A model generated the notes under the pieces. That model did not search any database and had not been told where the DNA came from. It saw only the letters and a program-made list of their open reading frames with translations. 64,000 nt of DNA from WLND01 sp040398845 (GTDB lineage Bacteria > Actinomycetota > Actinomycetes > S36-B12). Numbering within the stretch: position 1 is the first letter of the stretch; each line of letters begins with the position of its first letter. The stretch spans positions 1 through 64,000 of the forward strand of contig JBBATH010000007.1 in the NCBI GenBank assembly GCA_040398845.1. Reading direction: 5' to 3'. Positions 8,484-16,041 of the stretch are shown in pieces. Made by a program: the position numbers and the translations under genes.

Positions 8484-9346
8484 TGCCGGAGGGCGACACG
8501 GTATGGCTCGCTGCGCGGCGACTGCATGACCGCTTGGCCGGGGAGGTGATCACGGCGAGCGACTTCCGTTGGCCGTCACTCGCTACGGCGTCGGTCACCG
8601 GGCAGAAGGTGGTCGAGGTGGTTCCGCGAGGCAAGCACTTGCTCTTCCGGTTCGACGATGGCCGGACTCTGCACACGCATTTTCGGATGGACGGTAGTTG
8701 GCACCTGTATCGCGAGGGCGAGCGCTGGAAGGGTGGCCCGTCCTCGCAGGTTCGGGTCACGCTTCGGACATCGGACTCAGTCGCCGTCGGATTCCGCCTA
8801 CCCGTGGTCGACCTACTCCAGACAGCCGACGAGGCGATCGTCGTCGGCCACCTTGGGCCGGACATCCTCGGCCCGGGCTGGGATGCCGGCCTCGCCCTCG
8901 GGAATCTGCGGAGGCGCCCAGGCCGAGTGATTGGCATGGCCCTGCTCGACCAGCGCAACCTCGCCGGGATCGGCAACATCTACCGCTGCGAGTCGCTGTT
9001 CCTCGCAGGGGTCCATCCTGGGACTCCGACGGGGCAGGTGGTGAACCTCGACAAGGTCGTGAAGCATGCCCACCGGCTCATGGAGCGCAACAAGGCACGA
9101 CCCTCGCAATCGACCACCGGGGAGGAGGGATTCGGGCGCAGTCACTATGTGTTTGAGCGTGGGCGAAAGCCCTGCCGCAGGTGTGGGGCGGTGATCCGGG
9201 TCGACCGGCAGGCCGATGATCTCGGTGACGGGCAGGTGAGCCTGCTCGGGCCGGGTGGCGCCGGTGCCCCCCGACTCACCTACTGGTGCCCCGCCTGTCA
9301 GCCCGCCCCGCCGTCCGTGTCGCACACCGAGCCAGTGAAACCGTGA
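8483..9346 (+). CDS. nei2: Fpg/Nei family DNA glycosylase (Nei2-like)
   Basis: Base-excision glycosylase/AP lyase of 287 residues. The catalytic N-terminus is exposed after Met removal (MPEGDTVW; Pro2 is the nucleophile, Glu3 the acid). The H2TH region (LLDQRNLAGIGNIYRCESLF) carries the DNA-binding motif, and a C-terminal zinc finger has CRRCG followed by CPACQ. The zinc finger contains a longer than usual insertion between its Cys pairs (RVDRQADDLGDGQVSLLG). It probably removes oxidised pyrimidines. The ATG overlaps the lhr stop by one base (TGATG), so the two are translationally coupled. Confidence 0.95.
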   Translation: MPEGDTVWLAARRLHDRLAGEVITASDFRWPSLATASVTGQKVVEVVPRGKHLLFRFDDGRTLHTHFRMDGSWHLYREGERWKGGPSSQVRVTLRTSDSVAVGFRLPVVDLLQTADEAIVVGHLGPDILGPGWDAGLALGNLRRRPGRVIGMALLDQRNLAGIGNIYRCESLFLAGVHPGTPTGQVVNLDKVVKHAHRLMERNKARPSQSTTGEEGFGRSHYVFERGRKPCRRCGAVIRVDRQADDLGDGQVSLLGPGGAGAPRLTYWCPACQPAPPSVSHTEPVKP

Positions 9347-9382
9347 ATGGCATGTGCGAAGAGACAAGCATGGTGACCACTC

Positions 9383-9395
9383 CACATCGAATGTG
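9383..9395. promoter_or_regulatory. CACAT-CGA-ATGTG palindrome upstream of vapB
   Basis: A perfect 5+3+5 inverted repeat ends 12 bases before the antitoxin ATG at 9408. The position suits autoregulation by the ribbon-helix-helix antitoxin. Inference from symmetry and location. Confidence 0.4.
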
Positions 9396-9407
9396 TATTT
9401 TGACGTC

Positions 9408-9617
9408 ATGACTCGGACGAACATCGACCTGCCCGATGAGTTGGTCCTACAGGCCATGGAGATCTTCGGGCTGCCGACAAAGCGCAGCGCCGTCGAATTC
9501 GCGCTACGACGCCTTCTCGAGTCGCGGATGTCACAGGCGGACCTCGATGCCATGGTCGGCGTCGGCTGGGATGCTGATCTTGATGCCCTTCGCGCCTATC
9601 ACTCCCTCGACGAGTGA
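9408..9617 (+). CDS. vapB: VapB-type antitoxin
   Basis: Short ribbon-helix-helix antitoxin of 69 residues, from the ATG that begins MTRTNIDLPDELVLQAMEIF. The helix KRSAVEFALRRLLESRM follows, and the acidic tail (DADLDALRAYHSLDE) should bind the toxin. Upstream residues in the same frame do not fit the fold, so the internal ATG is chosen. The stop overlaps the VapC start by 4 bases (GTGA). The antitoxin looks intact although its toxin is shortened. Confidence 0.85.
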   Translation: MTRTNIDLPDELVLQAMEIFGLPTKRSAVEFALRRLLESRMSQADLDAMVGVGWDADLDALRAYHSLDE

Positions 9618-9961
9618 CCCGCTACCTCGTTGATTCTGCGCTGTGGATTCCTATCCTCCGCGGTGATGCTGACGTGAAGCAGCGACTCTCGCTGCTCGCG
9701 AATGCGCCGGCCTCCTTTGTGACCTGCGGTCCGGTCCAAGCCGAGTTGGCCACAGGAAGAAACGAGCGAAACTCCCGCGCGATCGACGCGGGCGAGGTGT
9801 TCGCGCAGGCCCGGGCGGCCCGGAATCCAGTTCGGAGCGTCATGGATTGCCTCATTGCGTTGATTGCTGGGTCCCACCGCGATGTCATCCTCATCCACCG
9901 GGATAGGGACTTCGATTCCCTCGGCCCGCTCCATGACTTCGGGGCCGAGTCCTGGCGTTGA
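9614..9961 (+). CDS. vapC: VapC-type PIN toxin, internally shortened
   Basis: The N-terminus (RYLVDSALWIPILRGDADV) with its first Asp, the Glu of GPVQAELATGRNER, the Asp of VRSVMDCLIALIAG and the C-terminal LIHRDRDFDSL Asp cluster are all visible, so the PIN signature residues remain. At 115 residues it is some 20 shorter than usual. The missing part lies between NERNSRAIDAG and EVFAQARAAR, where PIN proteins normally have a helix pair. The reading frame is open, so this is an in-frame deletion rather than a frameshift. Folding and activity are doubtful. It sits at the start of a decayed strip (9.6-12.1 kb). Confidence 0.7.
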   Translation: MTRYLVDSALWIPILRGDADVKQRLSLLANAPASFVTCGPVQAELATGRNERNSRAIDAGEVFAQARAARNPVRSVMDCLIALIAGSHRDVILIHRDRDFDSLGPLHDFGAESWR

Positions 9962-9967
9962 GCTTCC

Positions 9968-10234
9968 TTGAAGCGACCCCGTTTAGCCAAACTCCAGGGC
10001 CCTACGGCAGAGCAGGTCGCAGATCGCGCCGGCATCACGCGCACGACGTTACGGCGGCTCGAGCACGGTGACCCGAACGTCGGCCTCGACGTGTTCCTGG
10101 AGGTGTGCCGAGCTCTGGGGATCCTCGACTTCGTCCTCGTGGGCATGAACCCCTACGAGACGGCCCTGGGCCAAGCGCTGGCGCAGTCGATGCTCGAGCA
10201 GAAGCGGACCCTGCCTGACCGGGTGCGCCGGTGA
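9968..10234 (+). CDS. HipB-like helix-turn-helix antitoxin
   Basis: Protein of 88 residues with an XRE-type HTH (EQVADRAGITRTTLRRLEHG) and a VFLEVCRALGILDFVLVG extension as in actinobacterial HipB-like partners. The only start in frame near the fold is a TTG at 9968, and the N-terminal helix looks short (KRPRLAKLQGPTA), so some 5' sequence may have been lost. The stop overlaps the hipA-like start by 4 bases (GTGA), the normal hipBA arrangement. The partner is a pseudogene, so this antitoxin is probably orphaned. Confidence 0.7.
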   Translation: MKRPRLAKLQGPTAEQVADRAGITRTTLRRLEHGDPNVGLDVFLEVCRALGILDFVLVGMNPYETALGQALAQSMLEQKRTLPDRVRR

Positions 10235-11061
10235 GCCGGAACGCGGTCAGCGTTGACGTCACCCTCGCAATGGGGGGGTAGGGACATCCTCGCCGGGCGT
10301 GCCTTCCTATCGAGCAACCGCGGACGCGTCACCACGGTCTTCCGCTACGACTCGGGTTACCTTGCCAGCAAGGGTGCCTTTCCACTCGACCCGGCATTGC
10401 CGCTGTTTAAGGGCAGCCATGCAATCCAAGACGGCCTGCCATTCGCATTTGCCGACTCCGCTCCCGACCGGTGGGGTCGCAACCTCATCCGCAAGCGGCT
10501 GCAATCACTTGCGCCGGATGGCGCCCGGCGTGAGGTTACGGACATCGACTACCTCCTTGAGGTCAGTGACACCACACGTCAGGGGGCCTTACGTTTCACG
10601 GTTGCCAGCGAAAACTCGGACGAGAAATTCCTCGCAGGCCACGCCGATGTGCCAAAACTCATCGAGTTGCCGCGACTACTTGCCGCCTGCGACAGGTTCG
10701 TGGGTGATGGTGATCTCGCCGCGATCAAGGAGCTGCTGGACGCTGGCGCCGGGTCGCTTGGTGGGGCACGCCCCAAGGCATCCGTGCGCGACGGCGGACG
10801 CTTGCTCATTGCGAAGTTATCCAGCCTGCGCGACGAGTGGGACGTTATTGCATGGGAGAAGACGGCCTTGGACCTCGCCGAGCGCGCATGCATCACGGTG
10901 CCCGGTCGGCGCCTTGAGCGCATTGCCGGTCGGTCAGTGCTGTTGCTCGACCGGTTCGACCGCACACCGGACGGCGCACGTATCCGGTACCTGTCTGCGA
11001 TGTCGCCATCCACAACACGGATGACCACCTACGCAACCACGGGTTTCTTCGGGCTGATTGA
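10231..11061 (+). pseudogene. HipA-like kinase toxin, frameshifted and internally deleted
   Basis: The gene begins at the GTG overlapping the HipB-like stop and gives SRNAVSVDVTL. It then hits a stop at 10279 beside a run of seven G. In the next frame the HipA sequence continues (QWGGRDILAG, TTVFRYDSGYLASKGAFPLD, PDRWGRNLIRKR, GSLGGARPKAS, LLLDRFDRT). After RIRYLSAM, near 10998, the sequence jumps to another frame giving DVAIHNTDDHLRNHGFL, the HipA kinase catalytic block, and stops at 11059-11061. About 60 residues of the normal protein are missing at this jump, as is everything after the catalytic loop. At least one indel and a large deletion mean the toxin is dead. Confidence 0.85.
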
Positions 11062-11090
11062 GAATGCTCACTTGATTTGGCCCCACTTGG

Positions 11091-12069
11091 GGGCGGTCGT
11101 GGTGTCGGCCTCGGCGGCTATTTACTTCAAGGGGGTTTCGGCTGGAACGGCTGAGCGTATGGACCCGCGTGCGCCAGCGTCATGGCTATTGACTACGTCG
11201 ACGCCGATGGTGAACTCCGTCAAGCAAGCGATACTGAGAACTCGGACATGCTGTGGGCCGCGCGTGGATCAGGCCCGGGATTCTTCGGTGTCGTTGTGAA
11301 GTTCCACCTGCAGCTATATGCCCGTCCGAGGTTCATCGGAACTGCAGCCGTCCAGTACTCGGTGGATCGACTCGAGGACGTTGTCAGATGGATGGGTGAG
11401 ATTGGTCCGCATGTTCCATCCGAAGTCGAATTGCAATTCGTGGTGTCCCGCAACCCATCGTTCCCTCCGCGACTGCGCAAGTACAACCGCACCTCGCCGG
11501 TGAGGATCGAAATCGCGGCGCCGGTGATGACATCATCCCGCTCGGCGGCAAAGGCTGCTCTGTCCTTTCTCGAGAGTCGGCCGCGAGGTTCACGACGCCG
11601 ACTGCCGCTATTGCCGGTGCCCCTGAGTGCTGCCTTCGGGGCCGTCATGCAGCACTACCCCAATTCCACCAACTGGACAACGGACAATCTGTGGACCCAC
11701 GCAGGCCCGGATGAACTCCTCAGCCATGTCGAGCGGATTGCTGACACCGTGCCTCCACCACCAGCACACTTCCTGTGGTTGAACTGGGCACCAACCCACA
11801 CCCTCGGCGACATGGCCTACTCCGTCGAGGACCGCACCTACCTTGCGCTGTAAAGAGGATGGAGCGATCCGCGGGACGCGACATCCACACCTGCATGGGC
11901 GCGAGACAACGTCGCGGCAATGGAAAGCCTGTCCACCGGCATTGAATTCGCTGATGACCCGGGCCGACCAGCACGTGGCATCTCCCTGGCCGCCCAAACC
12001 CGACTCGATGCGCTGCGGGCCACCCAAGACCCGCAGGGTCGATTCCACCGATGGATCGGAGAGGCATGA
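11091..12069 (+). pseudogene. FAD-linked oxidoreductase (BBE/GlcD-like), 5'-truncated with two in-frame stops
   Basis: Homology begins abruptly inside the FAD-binding domain (GVGLGGYLLQGG, then GPACASVMAIDYVDADGE and LWAARGSGPGFFGVV), directly after the hipA wreck. The first roughly 100 residues of a normal protein are absent. The frame contains a TGA at 11152, where an Arg (CGA) is expected, and a TAA at 11851, where a Tyr (TAC) is expected. It then continues without a frameshift (SDPRDATSTPAWARDN, FADDPGRPARGISLAAQTRL) to the true end, TGA 12067-12069. The stretch 11182-11850 is therefore only the middle of the old gene. Its stop overlaps the next start by 4 bases (ATGA), so the two were once an operon. 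Confidence 0.8.
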
Positions 12070-12890
12070 AACTCCCCACACCAAGGTCGATTCCCGGACG
12101 TGCACTCGGTTGGTCCTCGGAGGAGCTCGCATCCTTGCCCTACGCCCGGTTCTGGAACCCGGTGATGGCCGAGATTCCAGCCCATGCCCTCCGTGCACTT
12201 TCGGACAGCCCGGTGGCCGAGGCACTCATGCCTCGAATGCCCGAGGCGGGCAACGACATTGTCGACTCGCGAATCCAAAATGGCTACACCGTTAACCGCG
12301 ACGGTGCGATCCACGTGAACCTCACCGCCGAGATGCCTGACGTGATACTACCGATGATCGGCTGGTGGTTCGGGTGGCACGGTGATGGCGCCCCTCGATA
12401 CAAACTTTGGCATCCCCTTGCCCACATCCATGCCCAGTGGGAGCAGTTGCCGCCGGCCGGATCTACCGGGCGCGCGCGATATGTCGGGAGCACCTCGCAG
12501 GTTGACGAGTTCCTTGGCAGCGCGATGATCCGCGGGCCGATCCAGTTCCGCCGACCCGAGGAAATTGGGCTAGTCGACCCCAATCTCGCAACCGGTATCG
12601 AGGCGACCGCCGTATGCGCTCGAGTCGGCCTCGTTGACGCGCCGATTGATATGGGCTACCTCGTGCACCATGTGAGCGCCGTCGCCGGTGGTTCAGTGAT
12701 GCGCTCCCAGTTCTGGATCGGCCCCCCTTACATCGCCGCCCGCAAGGCAGCCCTGCGCCCGGTCATTCCGATCGCACGGCGACTCGTGAGCCTCACCGAA
12801 CTCGACGCGCGAGCCCTGCTCGTGCACTGCGCCCAGGAGATGAACCACCTCGCGACATTCCTGCCGGCCCTCTACGAGCAGGAGTCCTGA
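12066..12890 (+). CDS. DAPG hydrolase (PhlG-like) family protein
   Basis: Protein of 274 residues from the ATG that overlaps the dead oxidoreductase. The block MIGWWFGWHGDGAPRYKLWH, the nearby HPLAHIHAQW and the C-terminal LVHCAQEMNHLATFLPALYE recall the 2,4-diacetylphloroglucinol hydrolase domain, a C-C bond hydrolase with a metal bound by His/Glu. His residues in PLAHIHAQW and the Glu-x-x-x-His in QEMNHLA are plausible ligands. Many family members have other or unknown substrates. The gene is intact, unlike its upstream partner, which encoded an FAD enzyme. Substrate unknown. Confidence 0.65.
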   Translation: MKLPTPRSIPGRALGWSSEELASLPYARFWNPVMAEIPAHALRALSDSPVAEALMPRMPEAGNDIVDSRIQNGYTVNRDGAIHVNLTAEMPDVILPMIGWWFGWHGDGAPRYKLWHPLAHIHAQWEQLPPAGSTGRARYVGSTSQVDEFLGSAMIRGPIQFRRPEEIGLVDPNLATGIEATAVCARVGLVDAPIDMGYLVHHVSAVAGGSVMRSQFWIGPPYIAARKAALRPVIPIARRLVSLTELDARALLVHCAQEMNHLATFLPALYEQES

Positions 12891-12915
12891 ACGTCAATCC
12901 CTGTATCAGATCAGT

Positions 12916-13758
12916 TCACTCAGCCCGATCCCCAGCGCCTGCAACGCCGTGGAGGAAGACCTCAACGGCAGCCGACACGGCGACGGCATGCGTCTCCATG
13001 AGTGGGATCATCCCGCCTTCGATCACCACGGTCTCGACTAGCACTGAGCGGGTGAGCGCCTCGCTCACCCGGGGCAAGTCAGGCATCGCGAAGGGATCGG
13101 CGGCAGCCCCGATCATGAGAACTGGCGCCGTGATGAGGCCAATTCGGTCCTCCATTCGGTAGCGAGCACAGGCGCGGTGGCCCTCGACGGGATCGACACC
13201 GGGCGCCAAAGCATCCCGGATAAACCGATCAAGGAGGTCGTGGCGGTTCGGGGGATAAAAGGGTGCACGCTTCGCCCACAACTCCACGAGGTGTGATCCG
13301 TCGGACTGGGGGACCGCGTCATCGACACCCGGGCCGTCCGCGTGCCTGACGCGGAACTCCTCATCCGTCCAGGGAGCACTCGACAGCACGAGGGCTCGGA
13401 CGAGATCAGGTCGCGAGGCGCCCACCTCGATCGCCACGGCAGCCCCGGTGTGGTGGCCCACGACCACGACATCGTGAAGGTCAAGGGCTTCGATGAGGCT
13501 GATCGCACCTGAGGCCATTGCCTCGATCGTGTGTGGCCTTGGCGCGGGCGGGCTGCCACCAAAACCGACCATGTCCATGGCGATGACGCGATGGTTGCGC
13601 GCGAGGAGCGGCTGAAGTTCGGCAAACTCGTCGAGTGACCGCGGGGTCTGGTGAAGGAGAAGGATCGGATCACCAGAGCCCGCGTCGCGGTAGTGAAGTT
13701 GGCCCTGTGGGGCTTGGGCATAACCGAATATTCCCCGCGATCGCGCTTTGTCATTCAT
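12916..13758 (-). CDS. Alpha/beta hydrolase with non-canonical catalytic residues
   Basis: Alpha/beta-hydrolase fold of 280 residues. The oxyanion segment (PILLLHQTPRSLDEF) and the strand-turn around DMVGFGGSP are normal. The nucleophile elbow is VVGHHTGAAVA: the GxSxG serine position holds His. At the C-terminus, where a GGH-type catalytic His is usual, the sequence is VVIEGGMIPLMETHAV, with Met in place of His. The acid region (MIGAADPF-like, here MIGAAADPFAMPD) is kept. The ATG at 13758 follows GGAGG by 6 bases. It is divergently transcribed from the MDR oxidoreductase. Similar GHHTG proteins exist as a subfamily, so this is probably conserved divergence, not decay. Confidence 0.85.
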   Translation of the reverse strand: MNDKARSRGIFGYAQAPQGQLHYRDAGSGDPILLLHQTPRSLDEFAELQPLLARNHRVIAMDMVGFGGSPPAPRPHTIEAMASGAISLIEALDLHDVVVVGHHTGAAVAIEVGASRPDLVRALVLSSAPWTDEEFRVRHADGPGVDDAVPQSDGSHLVELWAKRAPFYPPNRHDLLDRFIRDALAPGVDPVEGHRACARYRMEDRIGLITAPVLMIGAAADPFAMPDLPRVSEALTRSVLVETVVIEGGMIPLMETHAVAVSAAVEVFLHGVAGAGDRAE

Positions 13759-13823
13759 GATGACCTCCGATGCCGTTGGGTTTCCACCGTGCTCACTTTG
13801 ATGGCTACTGCTTGGAGGCCGCA

Positions 13824-14789
13824 ATGCTCGCAGCACGTATTCATGAATGGGGATCGACCCCCGTCATTGATGAAATTCCAGATCCGAGTGCGGGTCCGGG
13901 TGAGTCACTCATTCAACTCGAAGCCGCCGCCGTCGGGCACCTCGACCTCACGATCGCCGGAGGCCACTTCCCCGTGAGCCCGCCGCTGCCTTACGTCGGA
14001 GGGGTTGAAGGTTGCGGAATCGTCGTCCAATCCGGATCCCTCGCCGTTGGCAGCCGAGTCCTCATCAGGGGGGCCGGCATGGGCATCGAGCGCGACGGCT
14101 GCTGGGCGGAGCTCACATCCGTCCCGGACTCCGCCCTCTCCCTGGCCCCGTCGGGAATGACGCCCGAACTTGCATCCTCCTACTTCGTCCCTGCCACAAC
14201 CGCGCACGTGGCGCTGCACGAGGTCGGCCGACTCCTCGAGGGCGAGACGGTGATCGTGCTCGGTGCCGCCGGAGCGGTGGGCTCTATCGCCTGCCAGCTC
14301 GCGATCTATGCGGGAGCCGAGGTGATCGGCATCGTGTCCCGCGCCGATCGCAAGAGCGCCGTTCACCCCGGAGTCGAGTGCCTGAGCCTCGACGACCCCG
14401 ACGCCATCGTGCAACTGGCGGCCGAGCGAAGGGCGACCCTCATGGTCGACACCATCGGGGGCGAAGGCATCGCTGGACGGCTCTGGTGGGTGGCGCCCGG
14501 CGGCCGGATTGCCCTCGTTGGCTACACGATCGGCGCCACCGCGCCGATGGACCTGCCGGCATGGCTCATGTCCGACGTCGCGATCCTCCCCGTCAACACC
14601 ATCAGCAGGGCGGCGGCGGCAAGCCGGTGCGATCAAGATCTACGTCTGATGCTCGAGGATGGCCGGCTCACGCTCCCCATCGAGACCTACGAACTCACGG
14701 CCATTGGCGATGCCGTTGAACGACTTCGGTCAGGAATGGTGCATGGACGGGCGGTGGTGACGATGCCATCTTGCTCAGCGGAACGGTGA
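13824..14789 (+). CDS. MDR-superfamily zinc-independent (quinone-type) oxidoreductase
   Basis: Protein of 321 residues from the ATG with GGAGG 5-6 bases upstream. The GroES-like N-terminal domain starts MLAARIHEWGSTPVIDEIPD. The Rossmann domain carries the NADPH-binding glycine motif VLGAAGAVGSIACQLA, and a substrate-side block (LMVDTIGGEG, APGGRIALVGY) follows. No structural or catalytic zinc Cys cluster is visible, which places it with quinone oxidoreductase-like MDR enzymes. It leads a plus-strand run that continues with the ABC transporter. It probably reduces an enone or quinone intermediate. Substrate unknown. Confidence 0.85.
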   Translation: MLAARIHEWGSTPVIDEIPDPSAGPGESLIQLEAAAVGHLDLTIAGGHFPVSPPLPYVGGVEGCGIVVQSGSLAVGSRVLIRGAGMGIERDGCWAELTSVPDSALSLAPSGMTPELASSYFVPATTAHVALHEVGRLLEGETVIVLGAAGAVGSIACQLAIYAGAEVIGIVSRADRKSAVHPGVECLSLDDPDAIVQLAAERRATLMVDTIGGEGIAGRLWWVAPGGRIALVGYTIGATAPMDLPAWLMSDVAILPVNTISRAAAASRCDQDLRLMLEDGRLTLPIETYELTAIGDAVERLRSGMVHGRAVVTMPSCSAER

Positions 14790-14881
14790 TGGAGTCGCTG
14801 CGAGGAATGTCGCATTGAATACACGAGTCATTGCAGGCGCAGCAAATTCCTTGCTGGCGCCAGCCCATCGAGAGGAAATCC

Positions 14882-15988
14882 ATGAAGAAGATTGCATTGG
14901 GGGTTGGTATCGCCTCCCTCGCACTGTTGACCTCGGCTTGCGGGGGCTCATCCGGGGGAACGACTGCCAGCACGTCCAGCGCACCATCCGAAGCACCCGC
15001 CGCGTCCGCCGCACCTGCGTCGTCCGCACCTGCGGCAGCCGCCATTACCTTCGATTCGGCAGAGGCAGCCATCCCCATCGGTTATGCCGAGCCCGCGAGC
15101 GGCTCGCTCAAACTGGCTTACCTCAACCCATTCGGAGGCAACGAGTTCCTCGATACCCTCGGAGCAGCGATGCAGATCGAGGCCGTGAAGCTTGGTGGGA
15201 CCGTCACCGTATTCGATGGCAAGGGCAGTGTTGACGACCAGATCGGTCACCTTGAGCAGGTGATCGCGCAGGGCTATGACGGCGCCTTCGTCTTCGCCCT
15301 CGATCCGAACTCGATGAAGCCAGCCCTGGCCAAGGCCAAGGAGGCAGGCATCGCCCTCGTGTCAATCGACGAGAACTTCACGTCCGATGACATCGGCGAC
15401 TACAACAGCCAGATCCTCCAGCGCCGCGACGAGGCTGCGTACCTCGGCGCACAGCAGATGGCGTCCCTGGTGGCACCAGGTGCCTCGATCGGCACGATGG
15501 ACTTCGCGATCGCCGTCCCTTCGATCGTCTTCTCGATCGAGATGGCGAAGAAGTGGGCAACCGCCTTCGGCCTGACAGTCGCCGGCAATGCCTCGAACCC
15601 GTCCGATGACATCGCGGGCGGCGAGATCGCCGGCACGGAGCTCCTTGCCAACTACCCGGATATTGCGGGCATCATCGCCTACAACGATCCCTCGGCCATC
15701 GGTGCGAGCGCCGCGGCGAAGGCTCAGGGCATCTCGGGTCTGGTGTTCGGCGGACAGAACGGCGGCTCCGACGCACTCGAGGCTGTCAAGGGCGGCCGGA
15801 TCAACTACACGATTCAGCTCGATGCGCCGAGCATGGGCAAGTTCGCGACGTGGGGTCTGTATGACATCGCTCAAGGTGTCGATGTGCCGAAGACCGTCAA
15901 GGCGGGCGATCCCAAGCTCGTGACGACGGACAATGTCGGCGAGGCAATGCCCTGGTCGGCACAGCTCGAGGCAATGCAGGCAGGTTAG
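14882..15988 (+). CDS. ABC transporter substrate-binding lipoprotein (CUT2/RbsB type)
   Basis: Protein of 368 residues from the ATG after GAGAGG. The signal peptide (MKKIALGVGIASLALLTSAC) has a lipobox LTSAC, so the mature protein is anchored at the Cys. A Ser/Ala-rich linker follows (SSAPSEAPAASAAPAS), then a periplasmic-binding-protein-4 fold (SLKLAYLNPFGGNEFLDTLG; GYDGAFVFALDPNSMKPAL; DIAGIIAYNDPSAIGASAA). This is the D-ribose/simple-sugar-type family, though members also bind non-sugar ligands. Together with the next two genes it makes a complete importer. Confidence 0.95.
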   Translation: MKKIALGVGIASLALLTSACGGSSGGTTASTSSAPSEAPAASAAPASSAPAAAAITFDSAEAAIPIGYAEPASGSLKLAYLNPFGGNEFLDTLGAAMQIEAVKLGGTVTVFDGKGSVDDQIGHLEQVIAQGYDGAFVFALDPNSMKPALAKAKEAGIALVSIDENFTSDDIGDYNSQILQRRDEAAYLGAQQMASLVAPGASIGTMDFAIAVPSIVFSIEMAKKWATAFGLTVAGNASNPSDDIAGGEIAGTELLANYPDIAGIIAYNDPSAIGASAAAKAQGISGLVFGGQNGGSDALEAVKGGRINYTIQLDAPSMGKFATWGLYDIAQGVDVPKTVKAGDPKLVTTDNVGEAMPWSAQLEAMQAG

Positions 15989-16041
15989 AACCAGATGAGT
16001 TGGTGCAGGGCCTCTTGCGAACACGCGATGAAGGGATGATC

